Assembly (NCBI GenBank): GCA_963662155.1 | Contig: OY759274.1 | Location: 23,785,122-23,849,121 of the forward strand | Source of the DNA: Lamellibrachia columna | Taxonomy: Eukaryota; Annelida; Polychaeta; Sabellida; Siboglinidae | Direction of reading: 5' to 3' | Length of the DNA: 64,000 nt | The notes under the pieces: model-generated | What the model saw: the letters and a program-made list of their open reading frames with translations, nothing else | Database searches by the model: none | Told to the model about the DNA's origin: nothing | Position numbers and translations under genes: made by a program | Shown: positions 1 through 13,600 of the stretch, in pieces | Layout: every line of letters starts with the position of its first letter | Position numbering within the stretch: the stretch's first letter is position 1

Positions 1-283
1 AACAAATTAATGTTTTGTTGGAAAGAGTGCCATTTCACACATGCACACGTGTGCGCACGTGCGTGCATGTGTGTGTACATCACTGCATGCAAGCAATTGC
101 AATGTAACAAAAATGAAGCCAATATATATATATATGTAGACCTTATTTTATTTATTATTTTATATATAAAATTTTATATATTATATATAAGCCTTATTTT
201 ATTCATTATTTTATCCATCATTTTTTATTGTAAACCCTATTATGATGACCCAATCTATAATGTAATTTTTATGTATTTGCTGT

Positions 284-538
284 TGAAGAGTCAAAACAAT
301 GGATGTCGATTTTGATTTGCACCAAGTAGTTGGTTGGATATATGTCTATTACATGTCTATTACATTAACTTCTAACACACAAAAAAGGTCTTTCATTATT
401 TTTATTTCTTGACAGATATGTGTTTGACAAATCAAACCAATGAAAGTCCATTTCTGTGTGTAACAAGTTAGTCTAATAGTGTCATATCCAACCAACCACT
501 TGGTGCAGATCAAAATCGATATCATTGTTTTGACTCTT
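284..538. mobile_element. Foldback MITE, family 1 copy A
   Basis: Two arms form a long imperfect inverted repeat: the left arm has gttgaagagtcaaaacaatg, gatttgcaccaagtagttgg and ttggatat; the right arm has their reverse complements ending tttgactctt. Further copies sit at 34369-34565 and 39519-40720. No coding capacity. It lies in the ZNF330 intron upstream of the first visible exon. Confidence 0.7.
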
Positions 539-655
539 ATTCATATTAGACTTGTATAATAATATGCTGCAGCATCACGGGAACAGCCGCCAAGCACATA
601 ATATTTTCCTTTCGTCTAGTTCTGTTGTACTATGTAAGCAATTTTTCTTTACCAG

Positions 656-3190
<2,535 letters not shown>

Positions 3191-3303
3191 GATGATTAGA
3201 TCATATTCATTTGATGATGTGTTTGTATTTTAATTGAGAATCTTGCACTCCCTGTTGCCGCCACCTGTCGACTTTTCTCCTCAAATCTCAGGAGAGGTAT
3301 CTG

Positions 3304-3521
3304 TTGTGACACTGTCAGTATTTTTGGTGACACTTTGTCAATATCTTTGGCGACATTTTGTCAATATCTTTGGAGAAACGTCAATATTTTTGGAGACACA
3401 TTGTCAATATCTTTGGTGACACATTGTCAATATCTTTGGAGACACGTTGTCAATATCTTTGGAGACACGTTGTCAATATCTTTGGAGACATGTCAATACC
3501 CTTGAAGGCACGTTGTCATTC
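3304..3521. repeat. Minisatellite, about 23-bp unit, 3' of ZNF330 stop
   Basis: Units of the type gacacrttgtcaatatcttt separated by ggag or ggtg are repeated about nine times with divergence. They begin about 115 bp after the stop codon, so they are probably transcribed in the 3' UTR. Confidence 0.75.
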
Positions 3522-4240
3522 TTTGTAATCACGTTTTGTGTAATGTTCTCTATGAAATAGTGTCGTTTCAGGTTCAATAGCAGGATACAATTTAGCATTT
3601 CTATCATCAACTAAATGGCTCCATGTTCGTAAAATTAACACCCTTCACAACATAGTTGTCAAAATCCGGCCACACCAAATACTGATTTCATAACTTCACT
3701 CATCTACCAGGTTTGTTTTGAATGTGAGTTGCCACAGCTGATAGAAACCCGTTGTCTTAAACATCACAGGTGTTCAAAATATTCTTGGTATGTATAAAAT
3801 CGACATTGCAACAGTAATATTCTCTTTGCAAACTGTTGGATATGTTCTGTTTTCATTATGTCTTTAAAACTACTTTTACCTTAGGATTACATATTTTCAT
3901 TGCCATGTATGTTAACTTTAGTGACAGTCGGTTGCGGTATCACAAATTTGACAACAACAACAACGCGTTCATTTGTATTTACACACATGCTGTTACTAAA
4001 GGGATCATGAATTGTGAAAATGTAGTTCGTTTAATGTTACTTGAGTACGGTTCTTGATAGCATTGAGGCTTGTTCATCGGGTAATTGCGTTGGTTGCTGG
4101 TGACAGTGCGGTTTCCATTGCAAATTACCTTTAATTCTTTCCAAGACGTCTGTCAACAGTGTCAACACAACGGGATGTTAATGTTGTTATTCCACAGACG
4201 TGTGATACATGCATGCTTACTGTTGGTAAAATATTGCGTT

Positions 4241-4246
4241 AATAAA
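4241..4246 (+). terminator. Candidate polyadenylation signal for ZNF330
   Basis: AATAAA about 1.05 kb after the stop codon; no other canonical hexamer was noticed between 3190 and this point. Confidence 0.4.
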
Positions 4247-4265
4247 GGATGTTAATGATTACAAA

Positions 4266-5384
4266 ACTTACACTACTTTCTGCTTCTCGACGCACCTGAC
4301 GTGCAAATAACAACGGATGCTTTCTCGGTATCCAAAGTTAGATGGACTATTATAGTGTCTTCCTAAGGACAATCACACATAGGCTACGTGAATAAGCTCA
4401 TTGCTATATGCAGCTACTGAAACACGTATGTGAAGAGGTATCGATGTTTTGCGGAAACTGCAAATGTAAGCTCCCTCTATCTACGGACTGACTGGCAACT
4501 GCATCCACAGAAGAGAAACTAGTCCGGAAAGTGAATCCGTGTTTGAGATAAGCCCTACAGCCACGCTGGTACTGTACACACGAACGGGGTACATGTATTG
4601 CCATCTCGAAGTCTAGGACCTACAATTAAGCCGATCTCCAGTATTTGCATTATGTTCAAGGTGGTTGAATGCCTCGTCTACAATCACGATGTCCCGTTAT
4701 CTAACCGCAGAACAAGAATGTCGTCCAGTAGGTTGGTGGGTAAGGAAGCTATTGGCTTATCCAAAGTCAGACCCTGTGTAATCCGCCGTTCTGAGATATT
4801 TGTCAATTTTGTTTTGTGCATACATTAGTTCTGCTAACGCTGTCCTACAGTAACTGTCCTCTAGTTCTTCCAGCTTAAAATGTGAAAAAAAATACTTCTA
4901 TCAATATTTCCAAAACCATTCAATATTTAGCGCAAACTGTATTCGGTTCCGCCCTGGAGGATCAATAATTGGCCAAGCTGCACTACTTGTGAAGGACGTA
5001 TTAAACAATGCTTCAACAAACGTAAAGATGTCGCATTTGTCGTGCTTCAACAAACGTAAAGATGTCGCATTTGTCGACCCGAGTGGCATCTGAGCTCAAG
5101 TGGAAACTTGCGGTTGCTCGGTCTGCGATAGACACGTGGTGCAGGCACAGTTCGTTGCGTAACTAATCAAATGAAGCCTTCTCGTTACTGACGGACCACA
5201 TAATAGACTGGTGTACATCAGCGATGGTGTCCCGCAAGGATCTCAGACTCTACACTGACCTCGCAGCACTCTCCAGCGTGCGTACATCGGTTCTGCCGGT
5301 AACTTCTTCGAAGATTGACGTAGTGGCGCAGCTGTCACCCGTGATATTTCCATCCCGGGTTCCGTCCATCCATACTAGCGCAGT
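4266..5384. other. Intergenic region, no gene recognised
   Basis: No conserved ORF. There is a 34-bp direct duplication at 5009-5076 (unit starting tgcttcaacaaacgtaaaga). At 5221-5244 one frame reads SDGVPQGS, which resembles a reverse-transcriptase motif, but flanking frames do not continue it. Confidence 0.5.
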
Positions 5385-5580
5385 TGCTTAATGATTTGGT
5401 GCTCGCCTCGTGATCAACCAGGAGGCACGGGGTTTGAACCCCAGGCCGACGGCTAACCCAGCCATTCCGTCAATGTTGGATACAAGTTGTCGACTCACCT
5501 AACACCATGCATATGAGAAGGAAGTAGGAAACGTGTCTTTCGGGCGAGACACTAAAAGCTCACTTCTATGCCAGGGAACG
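5385..5580 (+). mobile_element. tRNA-derived SINE head and body
   Basis: It carries a tRNA-like internal promoter: an A-box-like tggtgctcgcc near 5399 and a B-box-like gggtttgaacccc near 5430. The body ends ctatgccagggaacgtaa. A related copy at 23222-23440 has agagtttgagtctacc and ctatgccagggaaagtaa. It is not a tRNA gene: no cloverleaf or anticodon arm could be drawn. Confidence 0.55.
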
Positions 5581-6055
5581 TAACATACCCAGAACTGATT
5601 CCAGAACTTAGAGACCTTAATTATGAAGAACGCCTGAAAGAATGTGGTTTAACAACTCTAGAGACAATAAGGAGGTTAAGAGGAGATCAGATTGAAGTTT
5701 TTAAGATATTGAATGGGTATGAAAATATTGATAGAAATATGTTTTTCTCACTCAAGAAGGATAGCAGAACTAGAGGACATGAGGTAAAATTAGTAAAGGA
5801 TCAATGTAGATTGGACATCAGGAAGCACTCGTTCTCACAGAGGACAATAAATAAATGGAACAAATTGTCTACAGATTGTGTAACTGCTAGCAGCGTGAAT
5901 ATGTTTAAAAACAAGGTTGACACATATCTCAGGAGGGCGGGTTATAAGTAGATGAACATTGTTGGACTCTCGATAAGCCAATGGCTTCCTTGTCCACTTG
6001 CCATCTGGGCCTTTGGCTTGGATGGCAAATCTTGTTAAATCTTGTTAATCCCACA
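5581..6055 (+). mobile_element. LINE 3' fragment (C-terminal end of reverse transcriptase ORF plus tail)
   Basis: The open frame from 5568 to 5951 encodes about 120 residues typical of the C-terminal end of a jockey/CR1-like non-LTR element: PELIPELRDLNYEERLKECG, FKILNGYENID, then RKHSFSQRTINKWNKLS and SVNMFKNKVD. It stops with TAG at 5949-5951. The tail ends with a repeat of aaatcttgtt around 6028-6048, like the second copy at 23705-23850. No RT core is present, so it is 5'-truncated. It follows directly on the SINE body. Confidence 0.8.
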
Positions 6056-7380
6056 TTAGAGATAAATGCGCACTTTGCAACATTTATTTCGTGATCTCAC
6101 ATAAGGTGGGGGTCGCTAACTCACCAGTGGTGCGAATAAGCTGTATAACTGGATGCAAAGAATGTTTGATTGTGATGGCCCATTGACGATCACGCGTTAA
6201 ACGTGACATGCATGGTCACAACAGCAATACGCATTAATACCTTACGCTAGACGTGTGGCGCCGCGGTAAGATGTCACTATAATCACTATCTCTGTCTGTA
6301 GATATTTAGGGCTGGCATTGCTAATGTTTACTCCCCCAATGAGCTGCCACCCCAACCCACCCCAACAGTGCCAACACAACACAAGGGAGTTATTTGTCTG
6401 CATTGTTTGATTTGTTTCAATGAGCAGGTAATCTCTGAAGCCATCAATTTATAAACCAGTTGGTATTTTCATGTTGTATGAATAACTGATCAGGCATTGA
6501 CAAGTAGACCGTTGACCTACAGAGCACTTTTTCAAAAAGCACGTTGTGAAAGTGAATGCACAGGTCAGACAATGATTCCATAATCGTCTGAGGATACTGC
6601 TCACAACAGAGCACTTTTTCCAATGGCATGTTGTAAACTTGTGAAAGTGAATATAACAATAATAATTATTCAAAGAATTACGCATGCATTTGATTGTGCA
6701 TTTGAATATGTTTGTGGGTCGCATTCAAATGCAAATATTTAAGGCACGCATTCAAATGCAAATGCATTTACAATTTCAAGGAGGCATTTGAATGCGCATT
6801 CAAATGCTCAACATTGAAATGCATTTGCAATGTATGCACTTACTTTTTTATCCATACCTTATCAGATAAACTGTATGTGTCGATTTTAATGTTAGCGTAT
6901 ACACACTGCTAACATTTATACAATCAGTATAGACAATATGCGTTCCATTTATTTTAATTAATAACAATTAACTGTAAAACGATTGCGCCTCTGCTGTGTG
7001 TCAAAATACCTATATGTGTAAGAAATATAGCCAATAAAATTGAAAAAAATAACTAGCATGCCTAAATTAATATACTTTTTTTGGAAATCTAAATATAGAC
7101 GGCCACTTTCTAATTGTAAAGTGTCTACAATCCTGCTGTCCTCCTGGAACGGGCATGCTAGCTAACCGATTTCCTTTACGTACACCACATGCTAAATGAA
7201 TTTGCAGAATGCAGCCGGTTGTCGATCAGGAAACGACTCGCCGTTCGCCTGCACATGATCAAAGCCGTGGCCCAGAATCCCCATATCTGATTTCTGGGCG
7301 AACACTTTCACTAGCCACTCGATGACAGTCGAATTTCACCACCTCACCAAGCGGCACGTCTCGGAACTAGCTCCTGACTG
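6056..7380. other. Intergenic region with palindromic motif cluster
   Basis: Contains the palindrome cluster at 6690-6835 and a diverged internal duplication at 6515-6660 (cagagcactttttc ... gtgaaagtgaat twice). No coding signal. Confidence 0.5.
6784..6807. repeat. Perfect 24-bp palindrome in a motif cluster
   Basis: gcatttgaatgc is followed directly by its reverse complement gcattcaaatgc. The half-site cattcaaatgcaaat and relatives recur about six times between 6680 and 6835. They contain ATGCAAAT, the POU-factor octamer. Confidence 0.75.
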
Positions 7381-7499
7381 GCCGGCGCCATATTGGATTT
7401 GTATACCGCGGTGCACTGGGCGGTAGGCGTAACTACTCCAGGAAGTTTTCAGTCGTGCGTTATCTTATCAAACGTTTATATGATCACAGCCTTCCAGCG
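7380..7499 (+). promoter_or_regulatory. Probable GRAF core promoter and 5' UTR
   Basis: This segment is more GC-rich than its surroundings and precedes the start codon. It holds ggcgccatattgga (7385-7398), similar to a YY1 site. No TATA box at a convincing distance. Start site not determinable from sequence. Confidence 0.35.
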
Positions 7500-7653
7500 A
7501 TGGGGCTGCAAACGTTAGAATTCAGTGAATGCATAATTGACAGTCCGTATTTTAGGCAAAAGTTGCATAGTCACGAGAAGGAGTTGGAAAAAACGAGCAA
7601 ATGGATCAAAGGCCTCATCGGAGAATGCAAAGATATTCTGAGCGCCGCAAAAA
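7500..7653 (+). CDS. Graf: GRAF exon 1 (start, BAR residues 1-51)
   Basis: ATG at 7500 gives [18 protein letters not shown], the conserved GRAF N-terminus. The frame is open upstream to 7455 but without another ATG. Donor gtaagt at 7654; ends in phase 1. Confidence 0.95.
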
Positions 7654-10600
7654 GTAAGTAACTGCAGTTATGCGAATTATATTATGCAAACCACCAGTTG
7701 TGGTTCTATTGTGTTTTCGTTCTTTGTCTGATTCCACCTGCATTCGTTGTCTCTGAACCCTGAGGGTCGACCCAGTCTGTGCCTGTCAAGCCATATGCAC
7801 CCTCAGGCTCATCGATAATAAACAATCCGTTACATCCTCTTTTATTTCGCATCCGGTTGTCATCCGTATGTCGTTAGACAAACACGTTTATCTGCATTGC
7901 GTTATTTAGTAATCTCTACAGCGTACACAAGACTCAAGTGCGGTAAATATGGCAATACATCTACTGAAATTTGAGTTAACATTACTGCCAATGAGTCATA
8001 ACCTAGGAAATGGGATATTTGGTGTGAAACTCTTCCTCAATAAAATCTAGGCACTGACCCGTATCAGAGTCAGTTTACTGCCTAGTAGTCCTTAGGTGAT
8101 CTACCATTCGAAGCAACACCCATAAATTAGATACTGGCTATTTCAGGTCAACGTGGCTTCCTTTTGCCAGGCAAACTAGGAATATTTTATCTGGAAAATT
8201 TTGGTGGTATGTTGATGCTTTGGTCACCAAGTCACCCGGGCCATGGGTATATGCCTATGGCATTTAGCATTTTTTCCAGGTTGATTTGTTTCATGTGCAT
8301 GTATAACAACTTCAACCATGCATACAATCACATGCATATGTAATCATACTAACAGCTTCATTTCATGCTAATTTTAATACTAAGATCTCGTCGGTTATTT
8401 ACTTATCATTCATGTCTAGTAGTGGCATGTAAAGCTCATTCACGATATCGTCAGCTCCCTCTCTTTGCCATGTTGTCTTTGGTCTGTCCCACCAACAAAT
8501 GATGTGACCGGTGTTTTACAGGATGACTACAATATCACTTTGACATGCAAAATATGAACTCTTTTTATGAGATATGTGACCAATTAAAGATGCATACAAT
8601 TTGGTATGTGTATGTACTTGTAGTTGTAAGATAAAAAAAACAACAGGCTGTAGTTCTGTAGACATTTCTGGCTTGTGCTAAGCTTGTGGGATTTTTATAG
8701 TTGAACAAAATTAATGTGAAATAGATACCATTATCAAGAAGAAAATGGCACAAATAATAGGTTTTTTATTGATGAATTGTTAAGAAAAAATTAAATTTTT
8801 CAAGACCCTGATTAATTTTAGTTTTCTATATTTGTATGTTTTATAATTGTGCCTATTGCTGCCTAGCATTGTTTACATTTACACTTCAGTGGGGCAAAAA
8901 TAAATTGTCCAGCTGCCCAAATGGAACTGTCTTCTGCATTGATTTTAAACAAAAAGTGTGCATGAATTGTATAAATACCTGCTTAACAAATTAGAGCATA
9001 TATATTGCATAAACAACAGCTATAAACTACAGCTGCTGTGTGCACTGTATTTATATTTCTGAATCTATGAAACTACTTACAGTGGCCAGTGACTGAGGCA
9101 ACTAGATTATCTGCTTTGTCCTGGAATTTAGTTCTTAGTTTCAATATATTTTTTAAGATAAACTAACCATTGTTTCATATATTGTAGTTGAAATAAGTAG
9201 TAAAATCCCAGATCTGTTAATACAACTTAGAGTATTACCTTACTTTAATGACATGTTTTTATTTGTTATATGACAGCATGCCCATTGTGAGAAACGTCAA
9301 AGAAAATGACATACATATAAGTATGTCAGTCTCACTGCTAGTTTATGTAGATTATAGCCAGATAGAAGTTGCAATAAAGTTGAATGATGGCCAAGAGACA
9401 AACCTTTATGAGTCATCGTACACCCCCTGCATATTTTACTCACAGTTATAACCCTTTCGTTTGTTATATTTCGACATTGCATGTGTTGTAGAATTATAAA
9501 AACTGAAATTAGGTACCATTTCTTGGTTGCTAAACTATTGATAACAGAAGTATTAATAACTGTGACCTTTCTCATTGGCGCATTACTGATTATGACAGAA
9601 AGTGACGACCATTTCTAACATTGATGCTTCCCCACCACAGGGGCCCTTATATCTGCATTTGTACTGAGATATAACACCAAATTGGCACATAGTCAGTTAC
9701 TTATATCTACAAATTTCCCTGTCTGCAGTACTTGAGGTTTGATTAAAATGCACATTTTGAATGTATCAAAGTTCTTGGTGCAAAGATTACAGACATCACA
9801 TGCTAATGGTATAATTTCTCCAAACCACCCTGGGCCATTTTTTAATTAAAAAAATAAACATTTTAGAACCTGTTTCTTTGAGTACTAACAGTTGAAAAGA
9901 TCATTAAAATTATGTAAATAGATATGTTATTCTTGAACAATAATATAATGCAGGGTTTTTGTTAAGAGCCAGAACCCGGGTAATTTACCCGGCTATGGCG
10001 GTCCATGTACCCGGCTATCATAGAGGAAGGTTGGCTTTTATTATTCCTCGCGTCGGCTAATGACCGACACGCTTTTGTATTAAACATTACAGCATCGACG
10101 TCCCACAGACAGGTCAGCAATCATTGATGATCACGACATTTGGCAGCAAAACAGCGCTGGTCAACGAATGTAATTTTGTGTTGATAAATGGCAGTTTTAA
10201 ATCATTCGCACAGACATTTTACACATCACCAATGCATATTTACTTCCCACAATTCATAGCGTTACCTGTGGTTCGTAGTTAGTAGACATAAATGTTAAAG
10301 TCACTGAACTTGGCCAACATTATCCTTAAATAGCGTCTGAATATTCCATTATTGCCAGAGTTTTACGAAACTGGTCAGCGTACGCTGCAGGCGCATGGCG
10401 AACCCCTACTAGTGACCTAGTCTGGCACTATACTGCCACGAAATAGCAAAAGGCATCAAGAGACGATGAGGTGTTTTTGAGATATTGGACAAAACATAGC
10501 ATTGCTTTGCTCTATTGTGTATATTACGGCACAGTAATTATCCACAATTCTACGGACTATTTGACTATGTGTATTTATAAAATTACTAAGTCTTGTATAA

Positions 10601-13600
10601 TGAATTACTGATTGCTGCACCATGGCATTCGCTATAGCCTAGGCCCTAGGACTAGGTCATAGACTAATACATGATATAATTTGTGTAGTTCGATAATCGT
10701 AATTTTTTCATTAAAACAACTTTTCTAACAATTTGTTTTTGCACTGCAATGATGACATAATTGTTAGTGATATACGTATCTTAGGCAAAAGTTTCTTCTG
10801 ATTTTTTTTAAAACGGCATATTATATTACTCGTAGCGACTGGCTCGACGCAACGACTCTTGCCTACTTGCCTGATTCATACTGTTTATGACGTTGATTAT
10901 TTGGTAACTTAGTGTCACTTGCTTCCTTTTGAAAAAAATGTGTGACATAAAGAAGCAAGTGCTATCAAATCAACCTTGAATAACCCCCTTAACAAACACC
11001 AAAGCAGGGCAGTTATGTGTAATATTTTGGCAAACGGTGTACATTTGAACAATTATTAATTTTTTTTTTTTTTTTCAATTTGGAAAAGCAAAGTTCGGAC
11101 ACATGTTCATGCCAACAAGGTACTGTTAGTAACCTTTGCTATTTGTTGCTGTGCGATAATTTGTAATATTTTCATTAATTTGTTACACGGTCATGAACAT
11201 GTGTATGGACATTATTGGCCTATTTTGGGTGTTGAAATTCGTAAAATATTGGAAAAGTCAAAATTTAAGGCTGTATTATTCTTAAAGTATAGTGACTACA
11301 TTCCTAGTAAACAAATAGGTTACTACCAGTATCCTTGACAGAATATGATAGCAAAATGGACACAACAATTAAACACAGGCTGCTGAAATCACTCAAATTA
11401 AAGCGATATTTTTGTATTTTCGTGCACACATTGTCCTTCTGCTTATCATTCATTGATGTTACATCCTAAAATGCAGGTACACTTATATTATATAAAAGTT
11501 CCTGATGTATCCATAGTGGTCTGTGATACGTAAAGACTCGGCCACAGGCTGAGCATAATAAGTGGTCCCTGCTTTGGGGTTCATGGTCCCTGCTATAGCC
11601 ACACTTAACAAAAACCCTGATAATGCAACCTTATCTTTATAGCCGCACTTACGTTTTGAGACAAGCCTATTTCTAAGCCAACTGCATACAACTAAACACA
11701 TAAATGCAGATATGAAATGACCTAAAACTGTATTTAAAAAAAACCTGTAGCTAGTTTATTCTATATAATAACTTAGTATTTAGAACAGATATTGGCTTGA
11801 CCCAATTCTCAGACAGTCTCGCTAACTGAGCAACCCCTGATTATGTTCACCATTCAACTGAATATACCACATTCCAGCATTGTACTTTGCACTGTTGCCT
11901 ACTACTGGCAAGATGTTTGATCAGTAAGCTATGCAACACCACCTTTCCTTCCTGGTTTAATGGGCCAATAATGGCTAACAAGCCTGGGTATTTATATTGT
12001 TTATTTACTATCTGTATTGTGTTTGTGTTTGCCAGACAGTTCATTACCTTGTTCACAAAGCTTTTCATGTCACCCCCAGGGCAAAAACATCAACACAGTT
12101 ATGCCATAGCTATAGCAGGAAGTAATTGACATTTGACAGATTTGCCTATTTCTTAGACAGCCTGGGTTAGCAGACTACCTGCACAGAAATTGGATTATAA
12201 AACAGTATATGGACCATAAGATGTAACTGACTCCCATGATGCAATGGCAGTGCGTGTTGCTTATCCAGTCAATGTTAAGTACAATATAATGTTATATAAT
12301 TATATTTTTAACGTCAATTTTGTTGTCATTTTAATCTGAGAAACACATTATTAAATTGCTACAATTTTTGGTCCCAGTTTCAATATTTCCCACTCTTCTG
12401 CCAACCCTGTATTTTGTAGTCAGATTACAAGTACACATCATCAGCAGTAGGGCATAGCTTTGAGAACATCTGCTATCATTGTTTGTCATTTACTACATTA
12501 TTTACAACACATCTGTTTTTTCCTCCCCAAAAAGTGTGACTTTCCTGTCACAAAACTGTTAAATCTATTTAATTAAATCTACGTTAAAAATGTCTTACTT
12601 GTACGATATCACATATTGATCACAATTTTATGCTTTGTTCAGTAGTTTGTCAGATAGCGTTATAGTAAAGTACACTTAAACTAGCCGAGTTAACTGGCGT
12701 TGCACAGGACAAAAAGGCAACCACTGCAAGAGCTTATGACTCCTTGCACTACCTAGTGAAATGTTAGTAGGGCAGTAAGTATCATGGCAATGCATCTTCA
12801 TGCCCCAAAAAATCATGTATAACTGCTGGTTTCACAAAATCATGTATAACTGCTGGTTTCACAAAATCATGTATAACTGCTGGTTTCACAAAATCATGTA
12901 TAACTGCTGGTTTCACAAAATGTTTGTATGTGGACATTTGACGTAGATCACATAGCTCACAACAGTCATATAAAACATGCATATATATAGCGCTGCTAAC
13001 AATTGTCCGTACTATTGTTCTGACTTCTGATGTTATGTCAATCATCCACATGCATAATATCCCCATCCACTGGGGAATTTTTTTAGTGTATGAACCAGCC
13101 CTATCCCTGCCCCCGGGCATGCCCAAAAAATGTCAGCCCCGTACATGCGAAACTGACGGAGATATGAGGGAACAGACAGACAGACATATCGAGTCACAAA
13201 CTACTTTATTATTATATAGATGGCAGTCTGACGTGCTATGGTTACCTGTCCATGTTGTGAACCTGGAAGTAACATGTGATAGTGATACTTCACTTTATTG
13301 TGTTTCAGGTCTGTCAAAAGCCCAGAGGTCTTTCTCAAACACACTTACAAACTTCAAGTTCGAATGCATTGGCAATGAACGAACGGACGATGAAAAAGTC
13401 ATTGGTAAATATTTGACTTTCTGTTTATTCATAATATATGTGTTTTTCCGCAAAATTCATTTACCTCCATCACTACTCACTTGGTGACAGCACAAAACCA
13501 CTCTAAACTCAATGTTTTTTATTTTGACATTTATGCGTTTTACAAGTAAACGCCTCATATTGTATGTGCAGTTTACATGGTGTTTCAGTATATGTTTGGA

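Larger units (their letters stand above)
3191..4265 (+). other. Probable ZNF330 3' UTR
   Basis: Non-coding sequence runs from the stop codon to an AATAAA at 4241-4246, the first clear polyadenylation signal seen downstream. It includes the 23-bp array at 3304-3521. The transcript end is inferred. Confidence 0.4.

Noticed and set aside
4598..4828. 76-codon ORF in the intergenic region
   Set aside because: No recognisable motif, no codon pattern or splice signal that supports it.
5221..5260. SDGVPQGS reading, similar to a reverse-transcriptase motif
   Set aside because: Only eight residues agree and the frame does not continue as RT in either direction.
5399..5450. tRNA gene
   Set aside because: A- and B-box-like motifs are present but no anticodon or acceptor stem can be folded; it fits a SINE head.
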